Below, piece by piece: positions 25,361-35,784 of a stretch of DNA of 64,000 bases. The translations under genes were made by a program, and so were the position numbers. Under the pieces are notes generated by a model. That model ran no database searches and had not been told where the DNA came from. It saw nothing but the letters and a program-made list of their open reading frames with translations. How positions within the stretch are numbered: position 1 is the stretch's first letter; every line of letters begins with the position of its first letter. The stretch is from Serratia nematodiphila DZ0503SBS1 (GTDB taxonomy: Bacteria; Pseudomonadota; Gammaproteobacteria; Enterobacterales; Enterobacteriaceae), in contig NZ_JPUX01000001.1 of assembly GCF_000738675.1 (NCBI RefSeq), positions 3,348,001 through 3,412,000 of the forward strand, in the 5' to 3' direction.

Positions 25361-26353
25361 TTATTGCTCCTCCATGTTCAGCGGGAAGTGGCAGGCGAAG
25401 AAGTGGTTTTTGACCGGGCGCAGGCGCGGCGTTTCGATGCACTTCTTCTGTGCGTAAGGGCAGCGCGGCCCCAGGCGGCAGCCGATCGGCAGGTGCTCCA
25501 GCGAAGGAATGGCGCCCGGCAGCGTGTTTAAACGGCTCTTGTGCGGCAGCGAACGGCCGAAGTCCGGCATGGCGCGGATCAGCGCCTGGGTGTAAGGGTG
25601 GTGCGGCGCCGCCAGCAGTTCTTCGCACTGGGCGCTTTCCACCGTTTGCCCGCAGTACAAGACGTTCACCCGGTCGGCCCACTTGCTCATCATCTGCAGG
25701 TCGTGACTGATCAGCAGAATGGTGGTGTTGTTGTTCTGGTTGAGACGCGCCAACAGGCGGAAAATCTGCGCCTGCGTGGTCGGTTCCATGGCGTTGGTCG
25801 GCTCATCGGCGATCAGCAGGCGCGGTTGGTTGGCCAGCGCGATGGCGATCATCACTTTTTGGCACTCGCCTTCCGTCAGCTCGTACGGGAAGCTGCCCAT
25901 GATGTCGTCATGATCCTTGATGCCGACGCGGTGCAGCAACTCGATGGCGCGGCGTTTGCGCCAGTTGAAGCGCTGCCACCAGTGGCCCTTGTAGGTCCAG
26001 CCCGGGATGGCCTGCGCCAGCTGGCGGCCGATGCTCTCGGAAGGGTCGAGACAGGACTGCGGCTCCTGGAAGATCATTGAGACGTTGTGGCCCACCAGCT
26101 TGCGCCGCTCGCGCGGGCTCAGCTGCAGCAGATCGATGTCGTCGAAGCGGAAACGATCGGCGGTGACGCGCCAGTTGTCTTTGGTCACGCCGCAGATGGC
26201 TTTGGCGATCAGGCTCTTGCCGGAGCCCGATTCGCCCACCAGGCCGCGCACCTCGCCCTCGGTCAGCGTCATGCTGACGCGATCGACCGCCTTGACCGGC
26301 CCTTCGGCGGTCATAAATTCAATCGTCAGATTGCGGATATCGAGTAACGGCAT
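25361..26353 (-). CDS. sapD: SapD, ABC transporter ATPase
   Basis: 330 aa, same length as E. coli SapD, also known as TrkE because it supports Trk potassium uptake. Walker A GESGSGKS, a degenerate signature [10 protein letters not shown], Walker B LLIADEPT and His switch ISHDLQMM. The C-terminal oligopeptide-transporter extension has cysteines in [14 protein letters not shown] and FACHF, as in Dpp/Opp ATPases carrying an Fe-S cluster. The ATG shares its A with the sapC stop codon. Confidence 0.96.
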   Translation of the reverse strand: MPLLDIRNLTIEFMTAEGPVKAVDRVSMTLTEGEVRGLVGESGSGKSLIAKAICGVTKDNWRVTADRFRFDDIDLLQLSPRERRKLVGHNVSMIFQEPQSCLDPSESIGRQLAQAIPGWTYKGHWWQRFNWRKRRAIELLHRVGIKDHDDIMGSFPYELTEGECQKVMIAIALANQPRLLIADEPTNAMEPTTQAQIFRLLARLNQNNNTTILLISHDLQMMSKWADRVNVLYCGQTVESAQCEELLAAPHHPYTQALIRAMPDFGRSLPHKSRLNTLPGAIPSLEHLPIGCRLGPRCPYAQKKCIETPRLRPVKNHFFACHFPLNMEEQ

Positions 26354-27243
26354 TATTCCACCCCGGCATTGATTGCGCGGCGCATACCGTCGCCTAACAG
26401 GTTAACCAGCAGCACGCTGACGAGGATGGCCGCGCCGGGCAGCATCACCGTCCAGGGCGCGACGTACACCAGCTCAAGCGAATCGCCGAGCATCGCTCCC
26501 CATTCCGGCGAAGGCAACTGCGCGCCGAGATCGAGGAAGCCGAGTGCGGCGATATCCAAAATAGCCATCGACAGCGCGCGGGTGAATTCGGTCACCAGCA
26601 CTGCCGCGATGTTCGGCATGACCGCATACCACAGGATCTGCAGCGTGGAAGCGCCGTCAAGCCGCGCCGCCACCACGTACTCTTTCTCCAGCTCATCGTG
26701 CACCGCGCTGTAGATGGTGCGCACCATGCGCGGCAGCAGAGCCAGCCACACCGCCAGCATGGCGTGTTCTAGTTTGGGGCCGATAAACGCCACCACCACG
26801 ATTGCCAGCAGCAGCGACGGAATCGACAGCAGAGTGTCGAGAATGTGGTTAAGCACCGCCGAGCGCAGCCCGTGGGTGACGCCGGCGAACACGCCGAGGA
26901 TCACCCCGCAGAACGCCGCGGCCAGCGTCACCACCAGCGCGGAACCGAAGGTAGCGGCGGTGCCGGTCAACAGGCGGCTGAGGATGTCGCGCCCGAGATC
27001 GTCGGTGCCGAGGAAGAACGACACGTTGCCGTAGCGCGACCAGGACGGCGGCAGCAGTTGATAGCCGAGGAACTGCTGATCCAGCGCGTAGGGCGCCAGC
27101 AGGCTGCCGAACAGCGACAGCAGCAGTAGGGCGATCACGCCGTAAAAACCGATCATCGCCAGCGCGTCGCCGTAGAAAATCCGCCAGGTGTAGCGCAGCG
27201 GGCTCGGCATCTTTTTCTCGCGGTATACGTTATCGAAGGGCAT
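26353..27243 (-). CDS. sapC: SapC, ABC transporter permease
   Basis: 296 aa (same as E. coli). Dpp/Opp-type permease with an N-terminal hydrophobic segment (about 24-48) and five further ones. The EAA loop is visible in [38 protein letters not shown] is the usual OppC-like segment. The start overlaps sapB by 14 nt. Confidence 0.96.
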   Translation of the reverse strand: MPFDNVYREKKMPSPLRYTWRIFYGDALAMIGFYGVIALLLLSLFGSLLAPYALDQQFLGYQLLPPSWSRYGNVSFFLGTDDLGRDILSRLLTGTAATFGSALVVTLAAAFCGVILGVFAGVTHGLRSAVLNHILDTLLSIPSLLLAIVVVAFIGPKLEHAMLAVWLALLPRMVRTIYSAVHDELEKEYVVAARLDGASTLQILWYAVMPNIAAVLVTEFTRALSMAILDIAALGFLDLGAQLPSPEWGAMLGDSLELVYVAPWTVMLPGAAILVSVLLVNLLGDGMRRAINAGVE

Positions 27244-28195
27244 ACCATTCCTTATGTTTCAGCGGGTTGGTTGCCGCACCCAGAATGTCGGCCAGAACGT
27301 TAATGGTGATCACCAGCGTGCCGACCACCATCACGCCGGCGGAGATCGCCGCATAGTCCTGCTGGCGAATGGCGTTGATCAGCCACCGGCCGAGGCCCGG
27401 CCAGCTGAATACCACTTCGGTGATCATCGCCAGCGTGAGCATGGTGGAGAACTGCAGCCCCAGCTTGGGCACGATCGGCGGCAGCGCATTGTGCAACACG
27501 TGGCGGCGGATGATGGTGAAGCGCGACAGGCCGCGGGTGGCGGCGGCCTTGATGTAGTTTTGGTTCAGCACGTCGTCGGTGCTGATGCGCATCAGCCGCA
27601 CCACTTCGGTGGTGGGCGCCACCGCCAGCGCGGCGATCGGCAGGATCATGTGGCGCAGCGCGCTGCCGATCATCTCGGCGCGATACGGCGAATCCGACAG
27701 CCAGGCGTCGATCAGCGCGAAACCGGTGATGGGCTTCACCTGATACAGCAGATCGAAACGGCCGGAAACCGGCAGCCAGCCCAGATGCAGCGAGAAGAAC
27801 AGCATCAGCAGCAGCGCCAGCCAAAACACTGGCATCGAGAAGCCCAGCAGCGCGAAGGTGCTGATGGCGGTGTCCTGCCACTTGCCGCGCAGCACGCCGG
27901 CGATGATGCCCAGCGGAATGCCGATGAACAGCGCCAGAGCGAAGGCCAGCAGGCACAGTTCCATGGTGGCCGGGAACACTTCGCGCAGCTGTTCGCTGAT
28001 CGCCTGGCCGTTGATGCTGGAGACGCCGAAGTCCCAGTGCAGCAGGCTGACGAAGTAGAACTGATAGGCGTCCAGCAGGGCGGCGCCGTTCAGCGGCGCG
28101 CGCGGCGTGAAATAGCTCAGGCTGAAGCTGACCAGCGTCAGGAAGAACAGCGTGATCAGCAGCAGCAGAATGCGGCGCAGGGTAAAGATAATCAC
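27230..28195 (-). CDS. sapB: SapB, ABC transporter permease
   Basis: 321 aa (same as E. coli). OppB-like permease: N-terminal membrane segment (8-28), then five more. The EAA loop is [25 protein letters not shown], and the conserved VFSWPGLGR follows. The ATG overlaps the sapA stop codon by 4 nt, implying coupled translation. SapB and SapC form the inner-membrane channel. Confidence 0.96.
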   Translation of the reverse strand: MIIFTLRRILLLLITLFFLTLVSFSLSYFTPRAPLNGAALLDAYQFYFVSLLHWDFGVSSINGQAISEQLREVFPATMELCLLAFALALFIGIPLGIIAGVLRGKWQDTAISTFALLGFSMPVFWLALLLMLFFSLHLGWLPVSGRFDLLYQVKPITGFALIDAWLSDSPYRAEMIGSALRHMILPIAALAVAPTTEVVRLMRISTDDVLNQNYIKAAATRGLSRFTIIRRHVLHNALPPIVPKLGLQFSTMLTLAMITEVVFSWPGLGRWLINAIRQQDYAAISAGVMVVGTLVITINVLADILGAATNPLKHKEWYALR

Positions 28196-29841
28196 TTTTT
28201 CACCTCCGGCGCGGATTCACGGTACACCCCGGCGAACGAGGCGTTACCGAACGGGCTCAGCACCAATCCCTTGATGTCGTAACGATAGGCCTGCAGGCGC
28301 AGAGAAGACGCCAGCGGCAGCACCGGCAATTGCTGCTCGAGGATTTTCTGCGCCTTGCGGTAGTTGTCGATGCGCTGAGACAGCTGCTGCGACAGCAGCG
28401 CGTTCTGCAGCACTTCGTCAAAGCCCGGATCACACCAGTGAGCATAGTTGGTTTGCGAACGGATTGCCGCGCAGCTCAGCAGCGGCCGGAAGAAGCTGTC
28501 CGGATCGTTGCTGTCGGTGGCCCAGCCGGTCAGGGTCAGATCGTGGTTCATCTCCATCAGGCGCGCTTCCTGGAAACGGCCCTCTACCGGCACGATGGTG
28601 ACGTTGATGCCCACCTGGCCGAGATCGGCCTGGATCAGTTCGGCGGTTTTCAGCGGGCTCGGGTTGTAAGACTGCGAGGCGGTCGGCACCCACAGCTTCA
28701 GGTTCAGCTGGCTGACGCCGGCCTGCCGCAGCATCTCGCGCGATTTGGCCGGATCGTACTCGGTGACGTGCGCATCGTTGTCGTAGGCCCAGGAGGCGCG
28801 CGGCAAGATCGAGGCGGCGGTTTCCGCCGTGCCGTAATAGATCGACTGCATCAACCGTTGGTTGTTGATCGCCAGCGAGATCGCCTGGCGCACATTGAGG
28901 TTGTCGAGCGGCGGTTTACGGGTGTTGAACGCCAGATAGGCGATGTTCATCCCCGGGCGCAGCGTCAGGCGCAGGCGCGGATCGTCGCGCAGAATCGACA
29001 GCTGGCTGGCCGCCGGATAGGCCAGTACGTCGCACTCGCCGGTCAGCAGCTTGGAGAGGCGGCCGGTGCCGCCGGCGCCCAGATCGATCACCACCTGCGG
29101 CATGCGCGGCAGGCCTTTCCAGTAGGCGGCGTTGCGCGCCAGGCGAATATATTGCCCCGAGCGGTATTCGTTGAGCAGGAACGGGCCGCTGCCGACCGGC
29201 TCGCGATCGATCAGCTCCTGATGGCCTTCGCGCGTCAGCGTGTCGGCGTATTCGGCGGACAACACAGGCGCGTAGTGGGTGGCCAAGTGCCACAGGAACG
29301 AGGCGTCCGGCGACTGCAGGCGAATCTCCACCGTGTAGTCGTCGAGCTTTCTCACGCTCTGCACCGAATCACCGAACTGCAGGCTGTCGAAATAGGGATA
29401 TTCGCCGCCGTTCACGTCGTGATACGGGTGTTTCTGATCGAATACGCGGGCAAAGCTGAACACCACGTCGTCGGCGTTCATCTTGCGGGTGGGCGTGAAC
29501 CAGGCGGTGGTCTGGAACGGCACGTCCTTGCGCAAATGGAAGCGGTAGGTGGCGCCGTTATCCAGCACTTCCCAGCTTTGCGCCAGCTCGGGGATCAGGC
29601 GATAAGTGTAGGGATCGACGTCCAGCAGGCGATCGTACAGCTGGGCGGCCAAGGTATCCACCGTCAGGCCGCTGCTGGCCATTTGCGGGTTGAAGGTATT
29701 CAGTATGCCGCTGACGCAATAAACAAAGCCGCTTTGGCGAATGTCCGGCAGCGGCGCCGCGGCGGGCGCGGGCGGTGTTGTCGCGGCCAGGGCAGAGCCC
29801 GTCAGGCACAACGACAGTATCCAAAAGGGTAAACCACGCAT
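28192..29841 (-). CDS. sapA: SapA, periplasmic peptide-binding protein
   Basis: 549 aa (E. coli 547). Signal peptide [20 protein letters not shown], then an extracytoplasmic solute-binding family 5 domain ([35 protein letters not shown] style start). In Haemophilus and Salmonella SapA binds cationic antimicrobial peptides or haem. First gene of a tightly packed five-gene operon sapABCDF. Upstream, between 29842 and 29981, lies the sap promoter region; the folE2 cluster is divergent. Confidence 0.95.
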   Translation of the reverse strand: MRGLPFWILSLCLTGSALAATTPPAPAAAPLPDIRQSGFVYCVSGILNTFNPQMASSGLTVDTLAAQLYDRLLDVDPYTYRLIPELAQSWEVLDNGATYRFHLRKDVPFQTTAWFTPTRKMNADDVVFSFARVFDQKHPYHDVNGGEYPYFDSLQFGDSVQSVRKLDDYTVEIRLQSPDASFLWHLATHYAPVLSAEYADTLTREGHQELIDREPVGSGPFLLNEYRSGQYIRLARNAAYWKGLPRMPQVVIDLGAGGTGRLSKLLTGECDVLAYPAASQLSILRDDPRLRLTLRPGMNIAYLAFNTRKPPLDNLNVRQAISLAINNQRLMQSIYYGTAETAASILPRASWAYDNDAHVTEYDPAKSREMLRQAGVSQLNLKLWVPTASQSYNPSPLKTAELIQADLGQVGINVTIVPVEGRFQEARLMEMNHDLTLTGWATDSNDPDSFFRPLLSCAAIRSQTNYAHWCDPGFDEVLQNALLSQQLSQRIDNYRKAQKILEQQLPVLPLASSLRLQAYRYDIKGLVLSPFGNASFAGVYRESAPEVKK

Positions 29842-29981
29842 AGAGGCTCATGGGTTAATCAGCAATAGCGTTAGTGTATCGCACTCTGACCAGCAGCCCA
29901 ATCCATTGAGCAAAATCGCTGAGTTTTCTGCGACTTGATTAATCAGCCCGTTCAGCGGCAAGAAAAAAGTTTTCCATGTTA

Positions 29982-29996
29982 TGTTATAATATAACA
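29982..29996. promoter_or_regulatory. Zur box upstream of folE2
   Basis: TGTTATAATATAACA is a perfect 7-1-7 palindrome matching the core of the enterobacterial Zur operator (as at znuA/znuC). It lies 50-64 bp before the folE2 start, where it would overlap the promoter. All three downstream genes belong to families known to respond to zinc starvation. Confidence 0.8.
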
Positions 29997-30045
29997 AAAT
30001 CATGTTACCGTTCCCCGGCAAAGTCACAATAACGCAAGGGGATGT

Positions 30046-30972
30046 ATGAACGAAGTTGCACTTCCACCACGCCGTTCGCTGCCGGACGCTCAGGCATGGC
30101 GCGGCGAAATGAGTGATGTCGGGCTCGATTGGGTCGGGATGCAAGGGATCGCGCTGCCGCTGGAGCTGGCCGGCAAGCCATTGATGGCGAAGGTCGACGC
30201 CGGTATCAACCTGCGCGCCGAAGCGGCGGGGGAACGCGGCATTCACATGTCGCGGCTGTATCTGGCGCTGGACGAGTTGACGCAGGGAGAGCTGACGCCA
30301 CAGCGCATCGGCCGAACGTTGCAGGCCTTTTTGGCTTCGCAGCCGGAACACAGCGATCGCGCCAGCCTGACGCTCAGCGGCGAGCTGTTGCTGTCACGCC
30401 CGGCGCTGCTGTCGCCGCAGCGCGGCTGGAAAGCCTATCCGCTGCGCATCGAGGCCACTCTGGCAGACACGCTGACGCTGGCGCTGACCGTCGGCGTGCC
30501 TTACTCCTCCACCTGCCCGAGTTCGGCGGCGCTCAGCCGCCAGCTGGCGCAGCAACAGTTCCAGTTTGATTTTGAACAGGAGGCGGAGCGGGTCAACCAG
30601 CGGCAGGTGAGCGAGTGGCTGTTGGAGCAAGGGATGCCGGCCACCCCCCACAGCCAGCGCAGCTGGGCCTGGATCACCGTGACGCCCGAGAATGAACGGG
30701 CGTTCGAACCGGTGAAGCTGATTGACCGTATCGAACACGCGCTGGGCACGCCGGTACAAACGCTGGTGAAACGCCGCGACGAGCAGGCCTTCGCGCTGGC
30801 CAACGGTCAGAACCTGATGTTTTGCGAGGACGCGGCGCGCCGTCTGTATCGCATGCTGCGCAGCCAGTGCGACTACCGCGCTTTCTCGCTGCGCGTTGAA
30901 CATCAGGAGAGCCTGCATGCCCACAATGCGGTGGCGGAGCTGAGCTGGCGGGGAGAACACCATGCTGCGTAA
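30046..30972 (+). CDS. folE2: GTP cyclohydrolase FolE2 (type IB)
   Basis: 308-aa GCYH-IB enzyme making dihydroneopterin triphosphate from GTP, first step of folate synthesis. Unlike zinc-dependent FolE it can use other metals (Mn, Fe), so bacteria switch to it when zinc is short. Family features: N-terminal DVGLDWVGMQGI, ERGIHMSRLY, the catalytic cysteine C157 in PYSSTCPSSAALSRQ, and FCEDAARR near the end. AAGGGG precedes the ATG. It overlaps the next gene by 11 nt. The Zur box upstream fits induction under zinc deprivation. Confidence 0.95.
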   Translation: MNEVALPPRRSLPDAQAWRGEMSDVGLDWVGMQGIALPLELAGKPLMAKVDAGINLRAEAAGERGIHMSRLYLALDELTQGELTPQRIGRTLQAFLASQPEHSDRASLTLSGELLLSRPALLSPQRGWKAYPLRIEATLADTLTLALTVGVPYSSTCPSSAALSRQLAQQQFQFDFEQEAERVNQRQVSEWLLEQGMPATPHSQRSWAWITVTPENERAFEPVKLIDRIEHALGTPVQTLVKRRDEQAFALANGQNLMFCEDAARRLYRMLRSQCDYRAFSLRVEHQESLHAHNAVAELSWRGEHHAA

Positions 30973-31522
30973 AAATCCCAGTGGCCATCTGCCGCAGGTC
31001 TCGCCGCTGGCCTACGTCGATCCCACCGCCATTCTATGCGGCCGGGTGATCGTCGAAGATTTCGTTTACGTCGGCCCGTATGCGGTGATCCGCGCCGACG
31101 AGTTGAACGCCGCCGGCGACATGGAGCCGATCGTCATCGGCTCGCACTCCAATATTCAGGACGGCGTGGTGATCCACTCCAAAAGCGGGGCGGCGGTGAC
31201 TATTGGCCGTTACAGCTCGATCGCCCACCGCGCCATCGTGCACGGCCCGTGCCGCATCGGCGATCGGGTGTTTATCGGTTTCAACAGCGTACTGTTCAAC
31301 TGCCACGTTCAGTCCGGCTGCGTGGTGCGCTACAACGCGGTCGTGGACGGCGTAACGCTGCCGGAAAACCGCTATATCCCCTCGACCGAACGCGTGGGGC
31401 CGGACAGCGATCTGTCGCGCTATCGCCAGGTCGATCGCGGCGCGCTGCAGTTTTCGGAAGAAGTGGCCGCCACCAACGTCGAACTGGTGCGCGGTTATCA
31501 GGCATTACGCAATGAATTTTAA
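30962..31522 (+). CDS. Gamma-carbonic anhydrase-like hexapeptide-repeat protein
   Basis: 186 aa, left-handed parallel beta-helix (hexapeptide repeats about residues 18-130: [44 protein letters not shown]). The three metal-binding histidines of gamma carbonic anhydrases are kept (H72, H89, H94). The ATG lies inside the end of folE2 (11-nt overlap), so translation is coupled. Members in Zur clusters are thought to replace zinc carbonic anhydrases, possibly with iron. Activity and metal are inferred. Confidence 0.85.
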   Translation: MLRKNPSGHLPQVSPLAYVDPTAILCGRVIVEDFVYVGPYAVIRADELNAAGDMEPIVIGSHSNIQDGVVIHSKSGAAVTIGRYSSIAHRAIVHGPCRIGDRVFIGFNSVLFNCHVQSGCVVRYNAVVDGVTLPENRYIPSTERVGPDSDLSRYRQVDRGALQFSEEVAATNVELVRGYQALRNEF

Positions 31523-31532
31523 TGAGGTTTCC

Positions 31533-32720
<1,188 letters not shown>

Positions 32721-32775
32721 TTGCGCAATCTTCGTGTGGTAATGAGAAAAATTCTCAACAAAGTGCTTTACAGAC

Positions 32776-32794
32776 GATACTGATAACTATTATC
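32776..32794. promoter_or_regulatory. Fur box of the ryhB promoter
   Basis: GATACTGATAACTATTATC matches 16 of 19 positions of the Fur consensus and contains a near-perfect 7-1-7 core (TGATAAC-T-ATTATCA). It overlaps -10 candidates TATTAT (32788-32793) or TATCAT (32791-32796), with TTTACA (32767-32772) as -35. Fur-Fe would block transcription here. Confidence 0.8.
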
Positions 32795-32800
32795 ATCGCC

Positions 32801-32908
32801 TGGCAGTTCACGGAAGGCCACAGTTTGCGGCTCTGATGTGGAAGGCACGACATTGCTCACATTGCTTCCAGTGTTTTTTAAGCCAGCTCGGGTGCTGGCT
32901 TTTTTTTT
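32801..32908 (+). ncRNA. ryhB: RyhB-family iron-responsive small RNA
   Basis: The 3' half is almost identical to E. coli RyhB: the mRNA-pairing core GCACGACATTGCTCACATTG begins at 32845 and continues CTTCCAGT, followed by the terminator AGCCAGC-TCGGGT-GCTGGCT and a long T-run (32881-32910). The 5' part (32801-32840) differs from E. coli. A Fur box overlaps the promoter. RyhB represses iron-using mRNAs with Hfq when iron is scarce. Start is estimated from the -10. It lies between the zinc-starvation operon and convergent pspF, not the E. coli location (yhhX/yhhY), so it may be one of several copies. Confidence 0.92.
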
Positions 32909-32915
32909 TTGCCCG

Positions 32916-33923
32916 CTATTCCTCGTCCGTTTCGCCGTTTTGCAGCAGCGCATGTTTTTTCAGCATGCCGCGTAGCTGATGGTAGGTGAGCCCCAGCAGC
33001 TGCGCCGCCTTGCGCTGATTGAACCGGCCTTGCTGCAGCGCCGCTTCGAGAAGCGCCTTCTCCTGCTCGAGCTGCCAGTGTTTTAGCTCCAACGGCAGCG
33101 CCGGCAACGCGCCGGCGCCTTCAGGTGCGGGTGCAAGCGGCGTGGCCTCGCGCGGCGCAAACGGGTTGATGACGATGTTGTCAAGCGGGCTGTCGCTGTC
33201 GCCGTGACGATAGACCGAACGTTCCACCACGTTTTTCAGTTCGCGCACGTTGCCCGGCCAGCCATATTCGAGCAGCGTCTGCCTGGCGCGTTCGGTAAAG
33301 CCGGGAAACAGCGGCAGCCCTAGCTCGCGGCACATTTGAATGGCGAAGTGCTCGGCCAGCAACATGATATCGGGCCGGCGTTGGCGCAGCGGCGGCAGCT
33401 GTACCACGTCGAACGCCAGCCGGTCCAGCAGATCGGCGCGAAACTTGCCCGCCGCCGCCAGCGCCGGCAGATCGTCGTTGGTGGCGCACACCAGGCGCAC
33501 ATCCACCCGCAGCGGCTGGCTGCCGCCCACGCGTTCCAGCTGGCCGTATTCGATCACCCGCAGCAATTTCTCCTGCACCAGCATCGGCGCAGTCGCCAGC
33601 TCATCGAGGAACAGCGTGCCGCCGTCGGCGCGCTCGAAGCGGCCCAGATGGCGTTTCTGCGCGCCGGTAAAGGCGCCAGCCTCGTGGCCGAACAGCTCGG
33701 AGTCCAGCAGGTTTTCATTCAGCGCCGCACAGTTGAGCGAGATGAACGGCCCTTGCCAACGGTTGGAGAGGTAGTGCAGGCGGTGGGCGATCAGTTCCTT
33801 GCCGGTGCCGCGCTCGCCGATCACCAGCACCGGTTTGTTCAGCTTTGCCACCTGGGAGACTTGCTCCAATACGTCGACGAAGGCGTTTGCTTCGCCCAAC
33901 AAATTTTCTGGCTGTTCGTTCAT
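32916..33923 (-). CDS. pspF: PspF, sigma54 enhancer-binding activator of the psp operon
   Basis: 335-aa AAA+ bacterial enhancer-binding protein without a receiver domain (E. coli 325). Walker A GERGTGKE (36-43), sigma54-contacting loop GAFTGA (83-88), Walker B TLFLDELATA, and a C-terminal Fis-type helix-turn-helix (FNQRKAAQLLGLTYHQLRGMLKKH). It activates pspA and is inhibited by direct PspA binding. The ATG at 33923 is preferred to a TTG five codons upstream. Divergent from pspA, as in E. coli. Its 3' end abuts the ryhB terminator. Confidence 0.96.
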   Translation of the reverse strand: MNEQPENLLGEANAFVDVLEQVSQVAKLNKPVLVIGERGTGKELIAHRLHYLSNRWQGPFISLNCAALNENLLDSELFGHEAGAFTGAQKRHLGRFERADGGTLFLDELATAPMLVQEKLLRVIEYGQLERVGGSQPLRVDVRLVCATNDDLPALAAAGKFRADLLDRLAFDVVQLPPLRQRRPDIMLLAEHFAIQMCRELGLPLFPGFTERARQTLLEYGWPGNVRELKNVVERSVYRHGDSDSPLDNIVINPFAPREATPLAPAPEGAGALPALPLELKHWQLEQEKALLEAALQQGRFNQRKAAQLLGLTYHQLRGMLKKHALLQNGETDEE

Positions 33924-34019
33924 GATGAAATTCGCCAATGTTTGGTGAAAATAATCACTCTACAGCAAGCGCGCAGAGAGTCAAAAATAAAGAGTTGTTG
34001 TTTTTCAATAATATAAAAG

Positions 34020-34036
34020 TTGGCACGGGTTTTGAT
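34020..34036 (+). promoter_or_regulatory. Sigma54 promoter of pspA
   Basis: TTGGCACGGGTTTTGAT fits the -24/-12 consensus TTGGCACG-N4-TTGCW (GG at 34022-34023, TTGA at the -12). AT-rich DNA with TTTTTCAATAATAT just upstream could bind IHF, and PspF sites would lie beyond it. Confidence 0.85.
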
Positions 34037-34107
34037 TATCTCTTTGGGCAAGCTGTACGACTTAACGCGGCGCTTCAGACGCCATCAGAACCAAGAGGAA
34101 GTGAGTT

Positions 34108-34773
34108 ATGGGTATTTTTTCTCGTTTTGCCGACATCGTGAACGCCAACATCAACACCCTGCTGGACAAGGCGGAAGATCCGCAGAAGCTGGTGCGGTTG
34201 ATGATCCAAGAGATGGAAGACACGCTGGTTGAAGTCCGCTCTACGTCGGCGCGCGCGCTGGCGGAGAAAAAGCAGTTGCTGCGTCGCATCGAGCAGGGTG
34301 AAAGCCAGGTAAGCGACTGGCAGGAAAAAGCCGAGCTGGCGCTGCGCAAAGATAAAGAAGACTTGGCCCGCGCGGCGCTGATCGAAAAACAAAAGGTTGC
34401 CGACCTGATCGCCACGCTGACGCAGGAAGTGGCGACCGTAGAAGAAACGCTGGCGCGCATGAAGAGCGAAATCGGCGAGCTGGAAAACAAGCTGACCGAA
34501 ACCCGCGCGCGGCAGCAGGCGCTGGCGCTGCGCCATCAGGCCGCGTCTTCTTCCCGTGAAGTACGTCGCCAGCTCGACAGCGGTAAGCTGGACGAGGCGA
34601 TGGCGCGTTTCGAACAGTTCGAACGCCGCATCGACCACATGGAAGCCGAAGCGGAAAGCATCAGCATCGGTAAAAAGAAGTCGCTGGACCAGGAGTTTGC
34701 CGAGCTGAAAGCCGACGACGCCATCAGTGAGCAGCTGGCGGCGCTGAAAGCCAAGATGAACCGCTCAGAGTAA
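34108..34773 (+). CDS. pspA: PspA, phage shock protein A
   Basis: 221 aa (E. coli 222). ESCRT-III-like coiled-coil protein: almost entirely charged heptads from residue 25 to the end, with an amphipathic N-terminal helix ([25 protein letters not shown]) that binds stressed membrane. It inhibits PspF in unstressed cells and oligomerises on damaged inner membrane when PspB/PspC signal. AGGAAG precedes the ATG. First gene of pspABCD under the sigma54 promoter. Confidence 0.97.
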   Translation: MGIFSRFADIVNANINTLLDKAEDPQKLVRLMIQEMEDTLVEVRSTSARALAEKKQLLRRIEQGESQVSDWQEKAELALRKDKEDLARAALIEKQKVADLIATLTQEVATVEETLARMKSEIGELENKLTETRARQQALALRHQAASSSREVRRQLDSGKLDEAMARFEQFERRIDHMEAEAESISIGKKKSLDQEFAELKADDAISEQLAALKAKMNRSE

Positions 34774-34836
34774 GGCGAACCGCGGCCACACGCCGGAGGT
34801 GGCCGCCTATCCAGGACCCGATAAGAAGGAATAACA

Positions 34837-35064
34837 ATGAGTGCTTTATTACTTGCCATTCCGCTGACAATTTTCGTGCTGTTTGTCGCGCCGATTTGGC
34901 TTTGGCTGCATTACAGCAATCGGCAACAGACCGGCATCCAGCTGAGTCAGCAAGAAATGCAGCGCCTGGCGCAGCTGGCGGAAGACGCCAAACGCATGCG
35001 TGAACGCATTCAGGCGCTGGAAGAGATCCTTGATGCGGAACACCCGAACTGGAGACAGTCCTGA
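34837..35064 (+). CDS. pspB: PspB, phage shock membrane sensor
   Basis: 75 aa (E. coli 74). One N-terminal transmembrane helix (about residues 2-22, LLLAIPLTIFVLFVAPIWLWLHY) and a cytoplasmic leucine-zipper-like helix (LSQQEMQRLAQLAEDAKRM). Acts with PspC to sense inner-membrane stress and recruit PspA. Its TGA overlaps the pspC ATG (TGATG). Confidence 0.95.
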   Translation: MSALLLAIPLTIFVLFVAPIWLWLHYSNRQQTGIQLSQQEMQRLAQLAEDAKRMRERIQALEEILDAEHPNWRQS

Positions 35065-35423
35065 TGAGTAATACGCTGGGCAGTAAAAAGCTTTATCGCG
35101 TACCCGAAGAAGGCATGGTGAAAGGCGTCTGCGCCGGTTTGGCCCACTATTTCGACGTGCCGGTGCGCCTGATCCGCGTGATGGTGGTGCTGTCGCTGTT
35201 CTTTGGGCTGTTCTTCTTCACGCTGGTGGCTTATATCGCGCTGGTGTTCGTGTTGGACGAGGCGCCGGCCAGCCGCTTCGAAGGCGAGCATCAGAAGACG
35301 CCGCGCCAGCTGCTCGATCAACTGGAATATGAGCTGGGCAGCGGCGAGCAGCAGCTGCGTCAGGTCGAGCGTTACGTGACGTCCGACACCTTCGGCGTAC
35401 AGAGCCGTTTCCGCAAGCTGTAA
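35064..35423 (+). CDS. pspC: PspC, phage shock membrane sensor
   Basis: 119 aa (same as E. coli). PspC domain: KKLYRVPEEGMVKGVCAGLAHYFDVPVRLIRV followed by a strong transmembrane segment (about 42-66) and a C-terminal periplasmic or cytoplasmic tail with a leucine-zipper-like stretch. It binds PspA under stress to release PspF. Coupled to pspB by a one-base overlap. Confidence 0.95.
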   Translation: MSNTLGSKKLYRVPEEGMVKGVCAGLAHYFDVPVRLIRVMVVLSLFFGLFFFTLVAYIALVFVLDEAPASRFEGEHQKTPRQLLDQLEYELGSGEQQLRQVERYVTSDTFGVQSRFRKL

Positions 35424-35437
35424 CCCTTCTTGCGAGA

Positions 35438-35457
35438 CCCGGCCTGCGCAGGCCGGG
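35438..35457 (+). other. Palindromic hairpin between pspC and pspD
   Basis: Perfect 20-bp palindrome CCCGGCCTGC / GCAGGCCGGG, 15 nt past pspC, no T-run. Probably a partial terminator or an mRNA-stabilising stem lowering pspD-ycjXF expression relative to pspABC. Confidence 0.5.
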
Positions 35458-35517
35458 CATCTTCGCCGCCGTTATCCCGTGATTAACCTTAATCGTCTTG
35501 TGCCGGAGGGCATTGTC

Positions 35518-35784
35518 ATGAATAAAATCGATGTCGCGAACACCGCCAGAGCGGGTGGATTTAAACGAGGAGCGGCGGCAATGTTGAAGACATTGGCTAA
35601 AGTCATCATCATAGCGTTATTGAACTATGGCCCGGCGGGCGCTGCCGGCTGGCTGTTGAAGACCGTTGGCCGCAAACCGGTGCGCTTCGTGCTGGCGCTG
35701 GTGCTGGAACCGCTGTTCCGTAAAGGCCTGAACAAGGCATTCGGGCGTTACGTCAAGGAGAGCAATGAAACGACTGCAAAATGA
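35518..35784 (+). CDS. pspD: PspD, phage shock peripheral membrane protein
   Basis: 88 aa (E. coli 73). Hydrophobic stretch KVIIIALLNYGPAGAAGWLLKTV and basic C-terminus matching PspD (RYGPAGVAGW, ALEPLL). The ATG at 35518 has GGAGGG 7 nt upstream; a second ATG at 35581, with GAGGAG before it, would give a 67-aa protein nearer the E. coli length, so the true start is open. It overlaps ycjX by 20 nt. Function in E. coli is minor and unclear. Confidence 0.85.
   Translation: MNKIDVANTARAGGFKRGAAAMLKTLAKVIIIALLNYGPAGAAGWLLKTVGRKPVRFVLALVLEPLFRKGLNKAFGRYVKESNETTAK

Noticed and set aside
28330..29832. 500-codon open frame antisense to sapA
   Set aside because: Shadow of sapA; same low-information composition.
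32768..32953. 61-codon minus-strand ORF across ryhB
   Set aside because: Antisense to the small RNA and overlapping pspF; no start signals. The sequence is explained by RyhB and its Fur box.
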